A DNA stretch of 38,409 bases from Bradymonadales bacterium (GTDB lineage Bacteria > Myxococcota_A > UBA9042 > PWKZ01): NCBI GenBank assembly GCA_003559575.1, contig PWKZ01000071.1, positions 1 through 38,409 on the forward strand, given 5' to 3'. Positions 8,649-18,147 of the stretch are shown here, in pieces. The notes beneath the pieces are model-generated. The model worked only from the letters and a program-made list of their open reading frames with translations. It ran no database searches and was not told the DNA's origin. Both the position numbers and the translations under genes were made by a program. Numbering within the stretch: the stretch's first letter is position 1; each line of letters opens with the position of its first letter.

Positions 8649-9595
8649 TCGCTCTCTCCCTCGCGATGCCGCCCGAGCGAGTCCGGCGCCGCCTTCAAGA
8701 GATCGACATAAATGTCCTCCAACCGCGTCTGCTGGATACTGATCTCCTCGGGTTCGCCAAGCTGTCGAACGACGCGCAGGATCTCCTCGATGTCGCGCGC
8801 CGTGGCCCACGGGGCGACGATAACGTTCTCGGACTCCAGCCGCGTGCCGGGCGGCAAGTGGGCGGGGGGAGCGCTCAGCGCCACCGGCAGGACCGCTCGC
8901 ACTTGGCCGCGGCGGTTGCGAGAGAGCAGGCTGTCGCGCTCCTCCACGAGCACCAGGCGGCCGTGGTTGATTATCCCGACTCGATCCGCCATGGCCTCCG
9001 CCTCCTCAATGTAATGAGTCGTCAAGATGACGGTGGTTCCCTCCGCCGCGAGTCGGCGCACGACTTCCCAAAGATCCTTGCGCAGCTCGACGTCGACCCC
9101 CGCCGTGGGCTCATCCAAAAACAGGAGCCGGGGCCGATGGACCAACGCCTTGGCCACCAGCAGGCGGCGCTTCATCCCGCCCGACAAGCTGCGGGTGGCC
9201 GAGTCACGGCGGCTCCAGAGGGCAAACATCCGCAGAAGCTCATCGACTCGCCCGAGGTCGGGCTTGACCCCCATCAACCCCATTTGAATCCGGAGGCTCT
9301 CGCGCGGCGTGAAGAAGGGGTCAAAGACGATCTCCTGCGGAACCAGCCCAAGCAACCGCCGCGTCACCCGAAAGTCACGCACAGTGTCGTGGCCGAACAC
9401 CTGAATCGAGCCGGAGGTGGGGCGCGAGAGCCCGGCGACACAGTTGATGATGGTGGTCTTGCCGGCCCCATTCGGCCCGAGCAAGGCAAAGACCTCCCCT
9501 TGGCGGATCCGGAGATCGACGTCGGCGACGGCCTCGATATCGCCGAACCTCTTGCTCAAACGCTCGATCAGGAGTGGGGCGGCGCCGGCTTTCAC
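8645..9595 (-). CDS. ABC-2 type transporter ATP-binding protein
   Basis: This is a 316-residue nucleotide-binding subunit. Walker A is GPNGAGKTTI, the signature is LSGGMKRRL, Walker B is LLFLDEPTAGVD and the switch histidine is in LTTHYIEEAEAMADR. A C-terminal domain of about 90 residues follows, as in DrrA/NodI-like ATPases. I chose the GTG at 9595 because GGGAAGG lies about 11 bases upstream; a GTG at 9628 would add 11 residues but lacks a ribosome site. It is first in a two-gene operon with the permease and divergent from the aldolase gene. Confidence 0.94.
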   Translation of the reverse strand: MKAGAAPLLIERLSKRFGDIEAVADVDLRIRQGEVFALLGPNGAGKTTIINCVAGLSRPTSGSIQVFGHDTVRDFRVTRRLLGLVPQEIVFDPFFTPRESLRIQMGLMGVKPDLGRVDELLRMFALWSRRDSATRSLSGGMKRRLLVAKALVHRPRLLFLDEPTAGVDVELRKDLWEVVRRLAAEGTTVILTTHYIEEAEAMADRVGIINHGRLVLVEERDSLLSRNRRGQVRAVLPVALSAPPAHLPPGTRLESENVIVAPWATARDIEEILRVVRQLGEPEEISIQQTRLEDIYVDLLKAAPDSLGRHREGESE

Positions 9596-9666
9596 GACTA
9601 TTGAAACCTTCCCGGGCCAGAGGACCACGCGCGACGGCGCAACGATTATGCGCGCCGCCGTCCACG

Positions 9667-9695
9667 TTGCAAAGTGTTTGAGGTTGTTCTAGCTT
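9667..9695 (+). promoter_or_regulatory. Candidate sigma70-type promoter for aldolase-metG
   Basis: TTGCAA (9667-9672) and TAGCTT (9690-9695) are separated by 17 bases in the gap between the divergent ATPase and aldolase genes. The -35 matches 4 of 6 and the -10 matches 3 of 6 consensus positions. It is supported mainly by location and spacing. Confidence 0.35.
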
Positions 9696-9771
9696 CCAGA
9701 TCCGTGTGCCGCCGCGAAGCAACGCATCGCGACATGCGGCGACGATAGCGACGACCGATAGGAGGGTGAAG

Positions 9772-10692
9772 ATGCTTACAGAGCGGGTCAAGGAAATTCT
9801 GAGCTGGTATTCGTCCGACAACCCAGGCGTCAAGAGCAACCTGGCGCGCATGTTGATGCACGGCAACCTCGCGGGCACGGGCAAGATGGTGATCCTTCCG
9901 GTCGATCAGGGCGTCGAGCACGGCCCGGCGCGCAGCTTCGCGCCCAACCCGGAGGGCTACGATCCGCGCTACCATTTCGCGCTCGGGATCGAGGCGGGCT
10001 GCAACGCTTACGCCGCCCCACTCGGCTTCCTGGAGGCCGGCGCGGCCGAGTTCGCAGGGCAAATCCCATTGATCTTGAAGCTCAACAACAACGACTCGCT
10101 CTTCGCGACCTCAAACCCGGTCTCGGCGGTGACCGGCTCGGTCCACGACGCGCTGAGACTCGGTTGTGCCGCCATCGGCTTCACCATCTACCCGGGTAGC
10201 TCGTGGCGCAAAGAGATGTTTCAGGAGATTCGCGAGTTGAGCGAGGAGGCCAAGGAAGTCGGGTTGCCGACGGTGCTCTGGTCCTACCCGCGTGGCGAGG
10301 GTCTCTCGGCCAAGGGCGAGACGGCCATCGATGTGGTCGCCTATGCCGCTCACCTGGCCTGCCAACTCGGGGCGCACATCGTGAAGGTCAAACCGCCGAC
10401 GGCGCACATCGAGCAGGACGCAGCCCGCAAGGTTTACGAGACTCACGCGATCCCCATCGAGACGCTGGATCAACGCATCCGACATGTGGTCCAGTCGTCC
10501 TTCGACGGCCGGCGGATCGTCATCTTCTCGGGCGGCGCCGCCAAGAAGAGCGTCGAAGACGTCTACGACGAGATCAGGCTCATCCACAAGGGCGGGGGGT
10601 TCGGCTCAATCATCGGACGCAACTCGTTCCAGCGCCCCAAGGCGGTGGGAACAGAGATGCTCAACAAAATCATGGAGATTTACGCCTCGTGA
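9772..10692 (+). CDS. Class I fructose-bisphosphate aldolase, DhnA/FbaB type
   Basis: This 306-residue TIM-barrel aldolase would cleave fructose 1,6-bisphosphate to dihydroxyacetone phosphate and glyceraldehyde 3-phosphate in the cytoplasm, or run the reverse in gluconeogenesis. Diagnostic stretches are ILPVDQGVEHGP near the N-terminus, the Schiff-base segment HIVKVKPPT (Lys205 the likely catalytic lysine, Lys207 nearby) and the phosphate-binding end IFSGGAAK and GFGSIIGRNSFQR. It is the archaeal/FbaB class, not the muscle type. GGAGG lies 6 bases before the ATG. Its stop overlaps the metG start (GTGA), an odd pairing of glycolysis with translation. Related DhnA-family enzymes act on other sugar phosphates, so the exact substrate is inferred. 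Confidence 0.9.
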   Translation: MLTERVKEILSWYSSDNPGVKSNLARMLMHGNLAGTGKMVILPVDQGVEHGPARSFAPNPEGYDPRYHFALGIEAGCNAYAAPLGFLEAGAAEFAGQIPLILKLNNNDSLFATSNPVSAVTGSVHDALRLGCAAIGFTIYPGSSWRKEMFQEIRELSEEAKEVGLPTVLWSYPRGEGLSAKGETAIDVVAYAAHLACQLGAHIVKVKPPTAHIEQDAARKVYETHAIPIETLDQRIRHVVQSSFDGRRIVIFSGGAAKKSVEDVYDEIRLIHKGGGFGSIIGRNSFQRPKAVGTEMLNKIMEIYAS

Positions 10693-12713
10693 GACAGCGC
10701 CGCATTCTACTGACAAGCGCGCTGCCGTATGCCAACGGCAGCATCCACATCGGCCATCTGGTCGAATACATCTACACCGATATCTGGGCGCGCTACCTCC
10801 GCATGACCGGCGCCGAGGCGCGCTACTTCTGCGCCGACGACACCCACGGCACTCCGATCCAAATCCGCGCCATGAAGGAGGGCCGCTCTCCCGAGGAGTT
10901 GATCCGCCACTACCACGAAGAACACCAGCGCGATTTCCGAGACTTTCAGATCGAGTTCGACTGCTTCCACAGCACCCACAGCGAGGAGAACCGACGCTGG
11001 TCCGAGCGGATCTTCGCCGCCGCGAAGGAGAAGGGGCACATCGCCCGCCGAGTGGTGGAGCAGACCTACTGCGCGCACGACAAGATGTTCCTGCCGGATC
11101 GTTTCGTGCGCGGCAATTGCCCCAAGTGTGGCGCCGAAGATCAGTACGGCGACTCCTGCGAGGCGTGCAGCGCCACCTATACGACCACCGAGCTCGTCAA
11201 ACCGCGCTGCGCCGTGTGCGGCAACCCGCCCGAGCGCAAGAGCTCCGAGCACCTGTTTTTCGAGCTTCAGAAGCTGTCGGCCGAGCTCCACGCCTGGACC
11301 AAACACCCCGACCATCTGCAAGCCGAGGTGGCCAACTCGGTGCAGCCCTGGATCGAGGGGGGCTTGCGCGACTGGGACATCAGCCGCGACGGCCCTTACT
11401 TTGGCTTCCCGATCCCGGGCGAAGACAACCTGTACTTCTACGTCTGGATGGACGCCCCGATAGGCTACATCGCCACCACTCAGCGGTGGTGCGATGAGAA
11501 CGGGCGCCAAGTGGAGGAGTTCTGGAGCGATCCGGAGACGGAAATATACCATGTGATCGGCAAGGACATCGTTTATTTCCACTGTCTTTTTTGGCCGGCC
11601 ATGCTGATGGACGCGGACCTCAACCTGCCCACCTCGGTCGTCGTTCACGGTTTCTTGACCGTCGAAGGGACCAAGATGTCCAAGTCGCGCGGCACCCTCA
11701 TCAACGCCCGCACCTACCTCGATCATCTACCGCCCGAGTATCTCAGGTATTACTTTGCCACCAAACTGAATGGCCGGGTCGAGGATATCGACCTGTCGTT
11801 CGAGGACTTCACCAACCGCGTCAACTCGGAGCTGGTCAACAAAATCGCCAACCTCGCGAGCCGCTCGCTGTCATTTGTCGAGAAGCGCCTTGATGGACGA
11901 CTGGGGCACATCCCCGACGACGCCGGTTCTCTCATGGCCGCGCGACGTCAAGCGCTTCACAAAGCACAAGCGGCCTATGAACGCCGCGACGTGGCGGCGG
12001 CTGTCGATGAGGCCGTCACGCTGGCCGAACAGGGCAACCTGTACTTGCAGTCGAGGGCGCCGTGGGAGGCGATGAAGAGCGACCCCGAGCGCGCCCGCGC
12101 GATCTGCACCGCCGCCGCCAACGCCATGATGACGGTGGGGGTGATAATCAGGCCGGTGCTGCCGGTGCTGGCCGACCGGTTGGCCGCGATGCTGCAAGTC
12201 AGTCCGTTCGACTGGCGCGCGGGCGAAGCGACCCTCGAGGATCGCGCAATCGGCAAGTTCGAACACCTCGCCGGGCGCGTCCAACGAGAACAACTGGACG
12301 CAATCGTCGAGGCCAGCCGCGCCGACGAGCCCGACGCAACGCCACCTCTCGCCGGAGAGTCGTACGAAGTCGAAGAACTCCAACCCATCTGCGAGTTCAC
12401 CGACTTCGCCAAGGTCGATCTGCGGGTGGCCAGAATAGTCACCGCTGAAACGGTCAAGAAAGCCGACAAGCTGCTGCGGCTCGAGCTTTGCCTCGGGCCA
12501 CTCGGGCGCCGCAACGTCTTCGCCGGTATCCGCAAGGCGTTCCCTGAACCCGGAGCGCTGGAGGGCCGCCATGTGGTCTGCGTGGCCAACCTGGCGCCGC
12601 GCAAGATGCGCTTTGGAGTTTCCGAGGGGATGGTCCTGGCCGCCGGCGACGGCGCCGGGATCCACTTGCTGGAGCTCGACGCCGACGCCCGTCCGGGTGA
12701 TCGGATAAGCTGA
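10689..12713 (+). CDS. metG: Methionyl-tRNA synthetase
   Basis: This 674-residue class I synthetase charges tRNA-Met with methionine. It has the HIGH signature (HIGH, residues 20-23), a double zinc-knuckle connective insertion (CPKCG, CEACS, CAVCG) and the KMSKS loop at 329-333. The anticodon-binding helical domain follows, with an appended C-terminal OB-fold tRNA-binding domain (FAKVDLRVARIVTAE onward, about residues 570-674), as in dimeric bacterial MetRS. It starts at a GTG that overlaps the aldolase stop by 4 bases, so it depends on the upstream gene for translation. Confidence 0.97.
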   Translation: MRQRRILLTSALPYANGSIHIGHLVEYIYTDIWARYLRMTGAEARYFCADDTHGTPIQIRAMKEGRSPEELIRHYHEEHQRDFRDFQIEFDCFHSTHSEENRRWSERIFAAAKEKGHIARRVVEQTYCAHDKMFLPDRFVRGNCPKCGAEDQYGDSCEACSATYTTTELVKPRCAVCGNPPERKSSEHLFFELQKLSAELHAWTKHPDHLQAEVANSVQPWIEGGLRDWDISRDGPYFGFPIPGEDNLYFYVWMDAPIGYIATTQRWCDENGRQVEEFWSDPETEIYHVIGKDIVYFHCLFWPAMLMDADLNLPTSVVVHGFLTVEGTKMSKSRGTLINARTYLDHLPPEYLRYYFATKLNGRVEDIDLSFEDFTNRVNSELVNKIANLASRSLSFVEKRLDGRLGHIPDDAGSLMAARRQALHKAQAAYERRDVAAAVDEAVTLAEQGNLYLQSRAPWEAMKSDPERARAICTAAANAMMTVGVIIRPVLPVLADRLAAMLQVSPFDWRAGEATLEDRAIGKFEHLAGRVQREQLDAIVEASRADEPDATPPLAGESYEVEELQPICEFTDFAKVDLRVARIVTAETVKKADKLLRLELCLGPLGRRNVFAGIRKAFPEPGALEGRHVVCVANLAPRKMRFGVSEGMVLAAGDGAGIHLLELDADARPGDRIS

Positions 12714-12746
12714 CGACCGTCAGCAATCACGATTATGGAAAATCAC

Positions 12747-12794
12747 GAGCCCTGAGCCCTGAGCCAAGAGCTGAGAGCTGAGAGCTGAGAGCCT
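12747..12794. repeat. Heptamer tandem repeat between metG and the macroglobulin gene
   Basis: A 7-base periodicity runs through the region. GAGCCCT occurs twice (12747-12760), then a degenerate unit, then AGAGCTG three times exactly (12767-12787) and AGAGCCT. It lies between convergent genes and has no T-tract. It looks like a short microsatellite-like intergenic repeat. Confidence 0.7.
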
Positions 12795-12821
12795 GCTCCG
12801 AACTCTCCGGATGCGACCTCG

Positions 12822-15800
12822 CTATTGGACCTCAATGCCGAACTCGTCCGTCTCGCTACGCTCGGCGGCGTCGTAGTAGGGGGCGGCGCTCGAGCCCGGG
12901 ACCGTCGCCGAGATCGGGTACCGCGCCGTCAGCCGATAGGAAAACTCCAGTGGCACCCCGGCCTCGAGCGGATCCAGGTAGATCAAGATCTGGCGGTCGG
13001 TGAACTCGTACTCGGAGATCACGGAGGCCTCGCGTAGCGCCGCCAGATCCTCGGTGTGCAAGTGGAACGCCGGCGGACGCCCCAGGTCGACCAGCATCAT
13101 CCCCCGCAGGGACGGGTCGTGGTTGGTGACGGTGACGTTGACCGTCACGGTATCGTCGACCGCCAGGGTGGTTTTGTCGTATTCGACCTCGATGGTGACG
13201 GGGCCCTGCGCGGGTTCGCCGGCCGCCGCCCATGGCAGATGGTAGCTCGCCACGACCTGGTACATCAGGTTGCCGACCCCCTCGTAGCTGAGTTCGAGTT
13301 CGTTATCGCCGCTCACCGTTTGCGGGCTCAGGTCGAGCTGCCACATCACATCGCGGTTGAAGTTATCGAACTGCCGCCGCCCCACCTCGGCCCCATTGAG
13401 CCGCACATGGATCTCGGCCTCGGTGTGGCCGGCGTCACCGCCGAGCGCCCCCAGGAGCAGCTTGAGCGTCAACACCGTGGCCTGGGTGGAGTGGCCCCAG
13501 TTGCCCTGCGGATCCTTCTCCCCGATGAGCCAATTCACCGCCCCCTCGACCACAATCGGATAGGCGTGGGCGTTCATCAGCGCCAGGCCGACCAGGGCGG
13601 TGGTCTCAATGGCGGCGGCGTTACCCCACGAGCCCACCATCGTGTCGCCGTTCGGCTGCCAGTGAACGAGGCCCCCGGGCTCCTCGATCCGCGCCTCGTA
13701 GAGCCTGGTCAGGGCTTGGTTGACCACGGCCGAACTGCGTCCGGCGGCCGACAGCGCGTTCACCGCCATGGCGATGGTGTAGATGTCGTCCTCGGTCGGC
13801 AACCGGCTCTCGATGAACTGCAACGCCAACCCCAAGGCAGAACCGTCATAGCCTGTCTGCGCCAACCCCCATGCGATGTACGAGGTGGCCCGCAAGCTCG
13901 AGCCGCCCAGGTTCTCGTTGCCGGCGTGCAAGTGGCGCTCCTCGGTCCAGGAGCCGTTGGACTGCTGGACACTCGCGAGCCAGTCCTGGGTGCGGGTGAT
14001 GACCTTCGAGTCGACGAACTGAACCGCGCTCGTATCGTCGAGCATCATGATGACGAGCGCGCTCAACACTGCGTTGCCGGGGTTGTCGCCCACCCACCAG
14101 TTGAAACCGCCGTCGCGGCACTCGAACGTCAGGATACGCTGGTAGCCCAAGTTCACATACTGCTGCGCCTTCAACTCCACTTCGGGGTTCAAGGTCTCGG
14201 CCGCCTTCATGTACGCCATCACCAGCACGTTCGGCCACGCTGAGCTGGTGGTCTGCTCGAGGCAGCCCTGAGGGAGGCGCAACATGCTGTCGAGCCCTTC
14301 GACCGCTTGGGACATCATCCCCGGATATACCTTGACGAGAAGGGTCGCCGAGCCCTCGATCAGATCGTGAGGGATCGAGACGGTCTCGACGATTGTCTCG
14401 CTCGCCGGCGCGTCGGCCGGCTGATCGGCGCGGAATCGGCGCGACGCGCTCTGTTCGAAGCGTCTGCCGTCGGGTTTCACGAGCACGGTGCGTCGCACGG
14501 CGTCCGACATGGCGGTGCCCTCGGCAAAGATCGTAAGGGCGTGGGTGCCGACTTTTTTTACCCGAACGTCAAAGTACACGGCGGTCACCTGGCCCGGATC
14601 GAGCGGCACAGTCACCTCGCTCCCGTCGAGAAGCTCGAGCCACTCGGCGCTCTGGGCCTCGAGCCGCACGGTCTGCGGGATGTCCAGGTAGTTGTAGATG
14701 GCGATGGGGACGCTCACCTCGTCGCCCCTGGTGAGCGTCGCGGGGAAGTCGATGTCGACAAAGAAGTCCTGGAAAACCGTCAACCCCGCGGTGGTCGAGC
14801 CGAGCAGCCCGTCCAGGGTGTTACCGAGCGCCGACATACGCCACTCGGTGATCGAGTCGGCCATCGTCAGCGAGATCTCGGCCCGTCCGTCGGAGTCGGT
14901 GATGAGAGCCGGCTCCACGTGCAATGTCTCGGGGAAGTAGCTGCGCACGCGCACGCCGCCCGGCCCTTCCTCGCTCCCCGAGTCGGGTTCGGCGGGGGGA
15001 CCGCCGCCACCCGGGGCTGCCCCGTCGTCGTCTTCTCCAAACCATATGCCGTCTTCATCCCAGCCACGGCCCCACCAGAGGTCATAGAGCGAGAAGGTGG
15101 CGCTGAGGTCGTCGGCCGTCCCCGGCCGCTTGTCGGGCCCGTCGGAGATCATCTCCCAGACGATGTTGTCTTCCGGCGAGTAGCCCCACTGATCGGTGAT
15201 GACCAGATCCGGCCGCTCGACGAGACGGTATGGCCGGCCCCAGAAGTCGAACAACTCGGTCGCGGCCAGATGGGCGCGCAGCGCCTGGGCCTCGCCGTAG
15301 GGGAAGTCTTGCTGCCGGAGCTCCATGACGAACCCGGCGACCACCTCTTCCATGAGCGGTTGCAAGATTTTGTGCGCCGCCGCGACGCGCTCGCGACGCG
15401 TGTTCTTGGTGGCGCCGTAAGCCTCGTGCCCGCCCTCTTGGGCGGCAAACGCCACCTCGGCGCGCGCCGCGCGGGCGGCGGTGATGCTCTCACCAGAGTC
15501 CGGTGAGCCGTCACTCTCGATCACCTCTTCGGGCCTCAGCGAGGGCCATGCGAACTGGTAGCCCGGAGTACCGAGGGCCTCTTCCAGCTCGAAGTAGACC
15601 TTGAGCAACCCTGGTTGCGCCTCTTGCAGCGCGAAGACCGCCTCATCGACCACCTGAACTCCGAGGGCCGCCACTTTGGGCCTCCCTTCGGAGTCGGTGG
15701 TCTCCACCGCGACACGCGCCGGCTCGCCGGGCGCGTAGACTTCGCGGTCGGGCGTGAGCTTGACGCGCAAGCCGTCGGCGGCCTCCACGTAAACCAACCG

Positions 15801-17840
15801 CGCGTCGCGCACTATCTCGCTGTTCTCGCCAAGGTAATAGGCGTTCAAGCGCAGCGCGCCGCTGAGTGCCGGATCGAGTTCGAACGACCACTGGGCGTGG
15901 CCGTCCACCACATCGAGGGCCTGGGTGAGTACCGTCCGCCCTCCGTGGATGACGTCCACGAAGACCCGCCCGCGCGCGGCGGCCATCAGCACCTCGGCCT
16001 GCAAGGTGTCGCCCACCTGGTAGAGGGCCTGGTCGGTGCGCAACAGGATGGTGCGCCCGACCCGGCCCTCGAGCGTCAAGGGGATCTCCACCGGCGCGCC
16101 GTCCGGAGGGGTCACGGTGAGGCTCGCCTCGAGCGGTAGCGCCGCGGGGGTCAAGATGAAGCGACCGATGCCCTGCTCATCGAGCGGCACCACGAAGTCG
16201 CGACCGGGGATGCTGATTGCCACATGGGCGTCGGGGAGCGGTGTCCCCATCGGGTTGCCGACCACCACATAGACGCGGTTGGCGACGCCCGGGATGAGCA
16301 CTCCGCTCTCGGGCAGCAGAGTGACATCGACGCCGCTCTGCGCCACCACCGTGGTGCGCGAGATGCTCTGCTCGTGATCCGCGAGGTCGGTCACAACGAC
16401 GTCGATTTTGATGAGGGCGTTGCCTTGCTCGAGGCTCGTGCCGACGAGGTAGTCGGGCAGCTCGAAAGAGAAGTGATAGAGCCCCTCCTGGTTGAGAGTG
16501 CCCTGGAGTTCGGCGAAGGTCGTGAACTCCACGTCGAACGCCGCCGCCTGGATGACGAACTTACCGCCCGCCACCGGTTGGCCGAAGAAGTAATCGGCCG
16601 CGATGGTCCCTTCGACACGCTGACCGGGGAGATAGTATGAGCGGTCGAGAGTGAGTGTGATACCGAAGTTGGGCAGGGTGTAGCGCTCCACCGTCACCTG
16701 CTTCTTGACCTCCTCCTCGTCGAGCGCGGCCGTGATCCGGAACTCGCCCATGTTGACCTGGCGCGCGAGTTCGAATGTGGTCGCCGCGATGCCGAAGCTG
16801 TCGGTGACGATTTGCTCGCGCATCACCTTGTTGCCGGCCGCGTCGCTGATTTCAAAGATCACCGCGCGCTCACTGAGCGGTGTCCGCCGCGCGCGGTCGA
16901 GCGCCAAGGCGCGCAGGTGCATCGTCTGGCCCGGCTGGTAGAGCGGCTTGTCGGTGACGAGCAGAACGCGCGCGTCGACCTGGAGCGCGACCTCCACCTC
17001 GGCCGTGTCCCACACCTCGCCGTCGTGGACCGCGAACACCAGGCGCACCGGCCCCTGGTGGTCCACAGGGAACGGCAGCTCGCCGGCCATGGTGCCGAGG
17101 TTGTCGGTGCGGCCGGTGGCCAACGGGAGCGACTGCATCTCGCCATGCTCGTCTTCCCAATGGAGTTCGACCGCCACCTCGGCATCGACGATTGGGGCCC
17201 CGGTGTTCGGATCGCGCACCATCATCCGCGCGAATCCCGGCTCGCCGGCGGCGTGACGGGCGGCGGTCAAGACTTGCAGCTCCATCTGGCGGAGCGCCTC
17301 GAAGAGGCTCCTCAAGCCAACGATCTTGGCCGATTGACCATTTGAGCGCTCGAAGTGGATCTCGTACTCGAGGTTGTAGCCCACCATCTCGGGTACCTGG
17401 AGGTCGGCCGGGAGCCCTTGGAGGGTGAGACTTCTGAGGTCATAGCCCGTCGTTTGAAACTCCACCTCGGTGGAGTCGAGGGCCTCTCCGTCGAGACTCG
17501 TCAGTGTAACGCCGAGGGTGCCGGTGATGGGCTCGGCGCGACTGTTGTAGAAGAGCACCGAGACGTCGACCCGGTCATCGTGGACAGTGGCGGTCAATCG
17601 GTGTTCTTCAAAGAAGAGCATCGGTCGCGGGAAACGCTGGGAGGCGTCCGCCGAGCGGTCGGGCAGCTCCCTCGGGGCCCGGGGAGGGTGAGGATAAAAC
17701 CGCCCGGGAAGTCGCGCGTCGTCATCGGGTACGCGCGCCGGCCGGTCTGTTTCGTCGCACCCCGCGATGATTAGCTGTACTGTCAACAGGGCGATGAGCG
17801 CCGCCCCCAATCGCCACCAAGCGTGCCTTGTGGTTGCCAT
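12822..17840 (-). CDS. Bacterial alpha-2-macroglobulin lipoprotein
   Basis: This 1672-residue protein is a predicted periplasmic protease trap. The signal peptide ends in lipobox IAGC (Cys28) with Asp at +2, consistent with inner-membrane anchoring as in E. coli YfhM. A long series of macroglobulin (MG) domains follows. The thioester motif GCLEQ is intact (Cys1193, Gln1196), followed by the alpha-alpha toroid helical domain and a C-terminal receptor-like beta domain. Between about residues 760 and 985, where a bait region is expected, lies a low-complexity acidic and glycine-rich stretch. It is preceded by a segment (about 820-920) with WGRPYR and SDGPDKRPGTADDL, resembling the C-terminal beta domain of type II secretion pseudopilins. 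GGAG sits 7 bases before the ATG. No penicillin-binding protein 1C gene is adjacent, unlike many bacterial homologues. Confidence 0.93.
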   Translation of the reverse strand: MATTRHAWWRLGAALIALLTVQLIIAGCDETDRPARVPDDDARLPGRFYPHPPRAPRELPDRSADASQRFPRPMLFFEEHRLTATVHDDRVDVSVLFYNSRAEPITGTLGVTLTSLDGEALDSTEVEFQTTGYDLRSLTLQGLPADLQVPEMVGYNLEYEIHFERSNGQSAKIVGLRSLFEALRQMELQVLTAARHAAGEPGFARMMVRDPNTGAPIVDAEVAVELHWEDEHGEMQSLPLATGRTDNLGTMAGELPFPVDHQGPVRLVFAVHDGEVWDTAEVEVALQVDARVLLVTDKPLYQPGQTMHLRALALDRARRTPLSERAVIFEISDAAGNKVMREQIVTDSFGIAATTFELARQVNMGEFRITAALDEEEVKKQVTVERYTLPNFGITLTLDRSYYLPGQRVEGTIAADYFFGQPVAGGKFVIQAAAFDVEFTTFAELQGTLNQEGLYHFSFELPDYLVGTSLEQGNALIKIDVVVTDLADHEQSISRTTVVAQSGVDVTLLPESGVLIPGVANRVYVVVGNPMGTPLPDAHVAISIPGRDFVVPLDEQGIGRFILTPAALPLEASLTVTPPDGAPVEIPLTLEGRVGRTILLRTDQALYQVGDTLQAEVLMAAARGRVFVDVIHGGRTVLTQALDVVDGHAQWSFELDPALSGALRLNAYYLGENSEIVRDARLVYVEAADGLRVKLTPDREVYAPGEPARVAVETTDSEGRPKVAALGVQVVDEAVFALQEAQPGLLKVYFELEEALGTPGYQFAWPSLRPEEVIESDGSPDSGESITAARAARAEVAFAAQEGGHEAYGATKNTRRERVAAAHKILQPLMEEVVAGFVMELRQQDFPYGEAQALRAHLAATELFDFWGRPYRLVERPDLVITDQWGYSPEDNIVWEMISDGPDKRPGTADDLSATFSLYDLWWGRGWDEDGIWFGEDDDGAAPGGGGPPAEPDSGSEEGPGGVRVRSYFPETLHVEPALITDSDGRAEISLTMADSITEWRMSALGNTLDGLLGSTTAGLTVFQDFFVDIDFPATLTRGDEVSVPIAIYNYLDIPQTVRLEAQSAEWLELLDGSEVTVPLDPGQVTAVYFDVRVKKVGTHALTIFAEGTAMSDAVRRTVLVKPDGRRFEQSASRRFRADQPADAPASETIVETVSIPHDLIEGSATLLVKVYPGMMSQAVEGLDSMLRLPQGCLEQTTSSAWPNVLVMAYMKAAETLNPEVELKAQQYVNLGYQRILTFECRDGGFNWWVGDNPGNAVLSALVIMMLDDTSAVQFVDSKVITRTQDWLASVQQSNGSWTEERHLHAGNENLGGSSLRATSYIAWGLAQTGYDGSALGLALQFIESRLPTEDDIYTIAMAVNALSAAGRSSAVVNQALTRLYEARIEEPGGLVHWQPNGDTMVGSWGNAAAIETTALVGLALMNAHAYPIVVEGAVNWLIGEKDPQGNWGHSTQATVLTLKLLLGALGGDAGHTEAEIHVRLNGAEVGRRQFDNFNRDVMWQLDLSPQTVSGDNELELSYEGVGNLMYQVVASYHLPWAAAGEPAQGPVTIEVEYDKTTLAVDDTVTVNVTVTNHDPSLRGMMLVDLGRPPAFHLHTEDLAALREASVISEYEFTDRQILIYLDPLEAGVPLEFSYRLTARYPISATVPGSSAAPYYDAAERSETDEFGIEVQ

Positions 17841-18147
17841 GATACTCTCCGTTTTTAAACGAATGGAGGAGGCCCCCAATTCCAACCTTCCGATCCATCC
17901 AAACTCAACTGCAGGAAAGATGCCAGAAACAAAAGGTCATGACATGCGCCGGGCAGCGCGCTCCTCCGGCGATTCAACAAGGAAAGCTTCGGCCAATGTG
18001 TGGCTTCCGGGCGATTGCGTGCAAAAAATGTACACTTGTCCGTGGCCTGGGCGAGACCCGTTTTTGATTTGAAACCGTTTGGCCTACCATGCTGAAGTTG
18101 CTCGACGTCCCGGCGCGTGTCGGGCAAGAACACAGGAGGTTTTTTCG
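17841..18147. other. Divergent intergenic region, no gene seen
   Basis: This 307-base region separates the divergent macroglobulin and aldehyde dehydrogenase starts and must hold both promoters. I see ribosome sites at both ends (GGAGAG for the minus gene, AGGAGG at 18134-18139 for the plus gene). The best plus-strand pair, TTGATT (18064-18069) and TACCAT (18085-18090), has a short 15-base spacer. I do not call a promoter with confidence and see no RNA gene. Confidence 0.5.

Noticed and set aside
10707-11726. Long open frame antisense to metG (339 residues)
   Set aside because: Same reason: it mirrors a certain synthetase gene and shows no recognisable domain.
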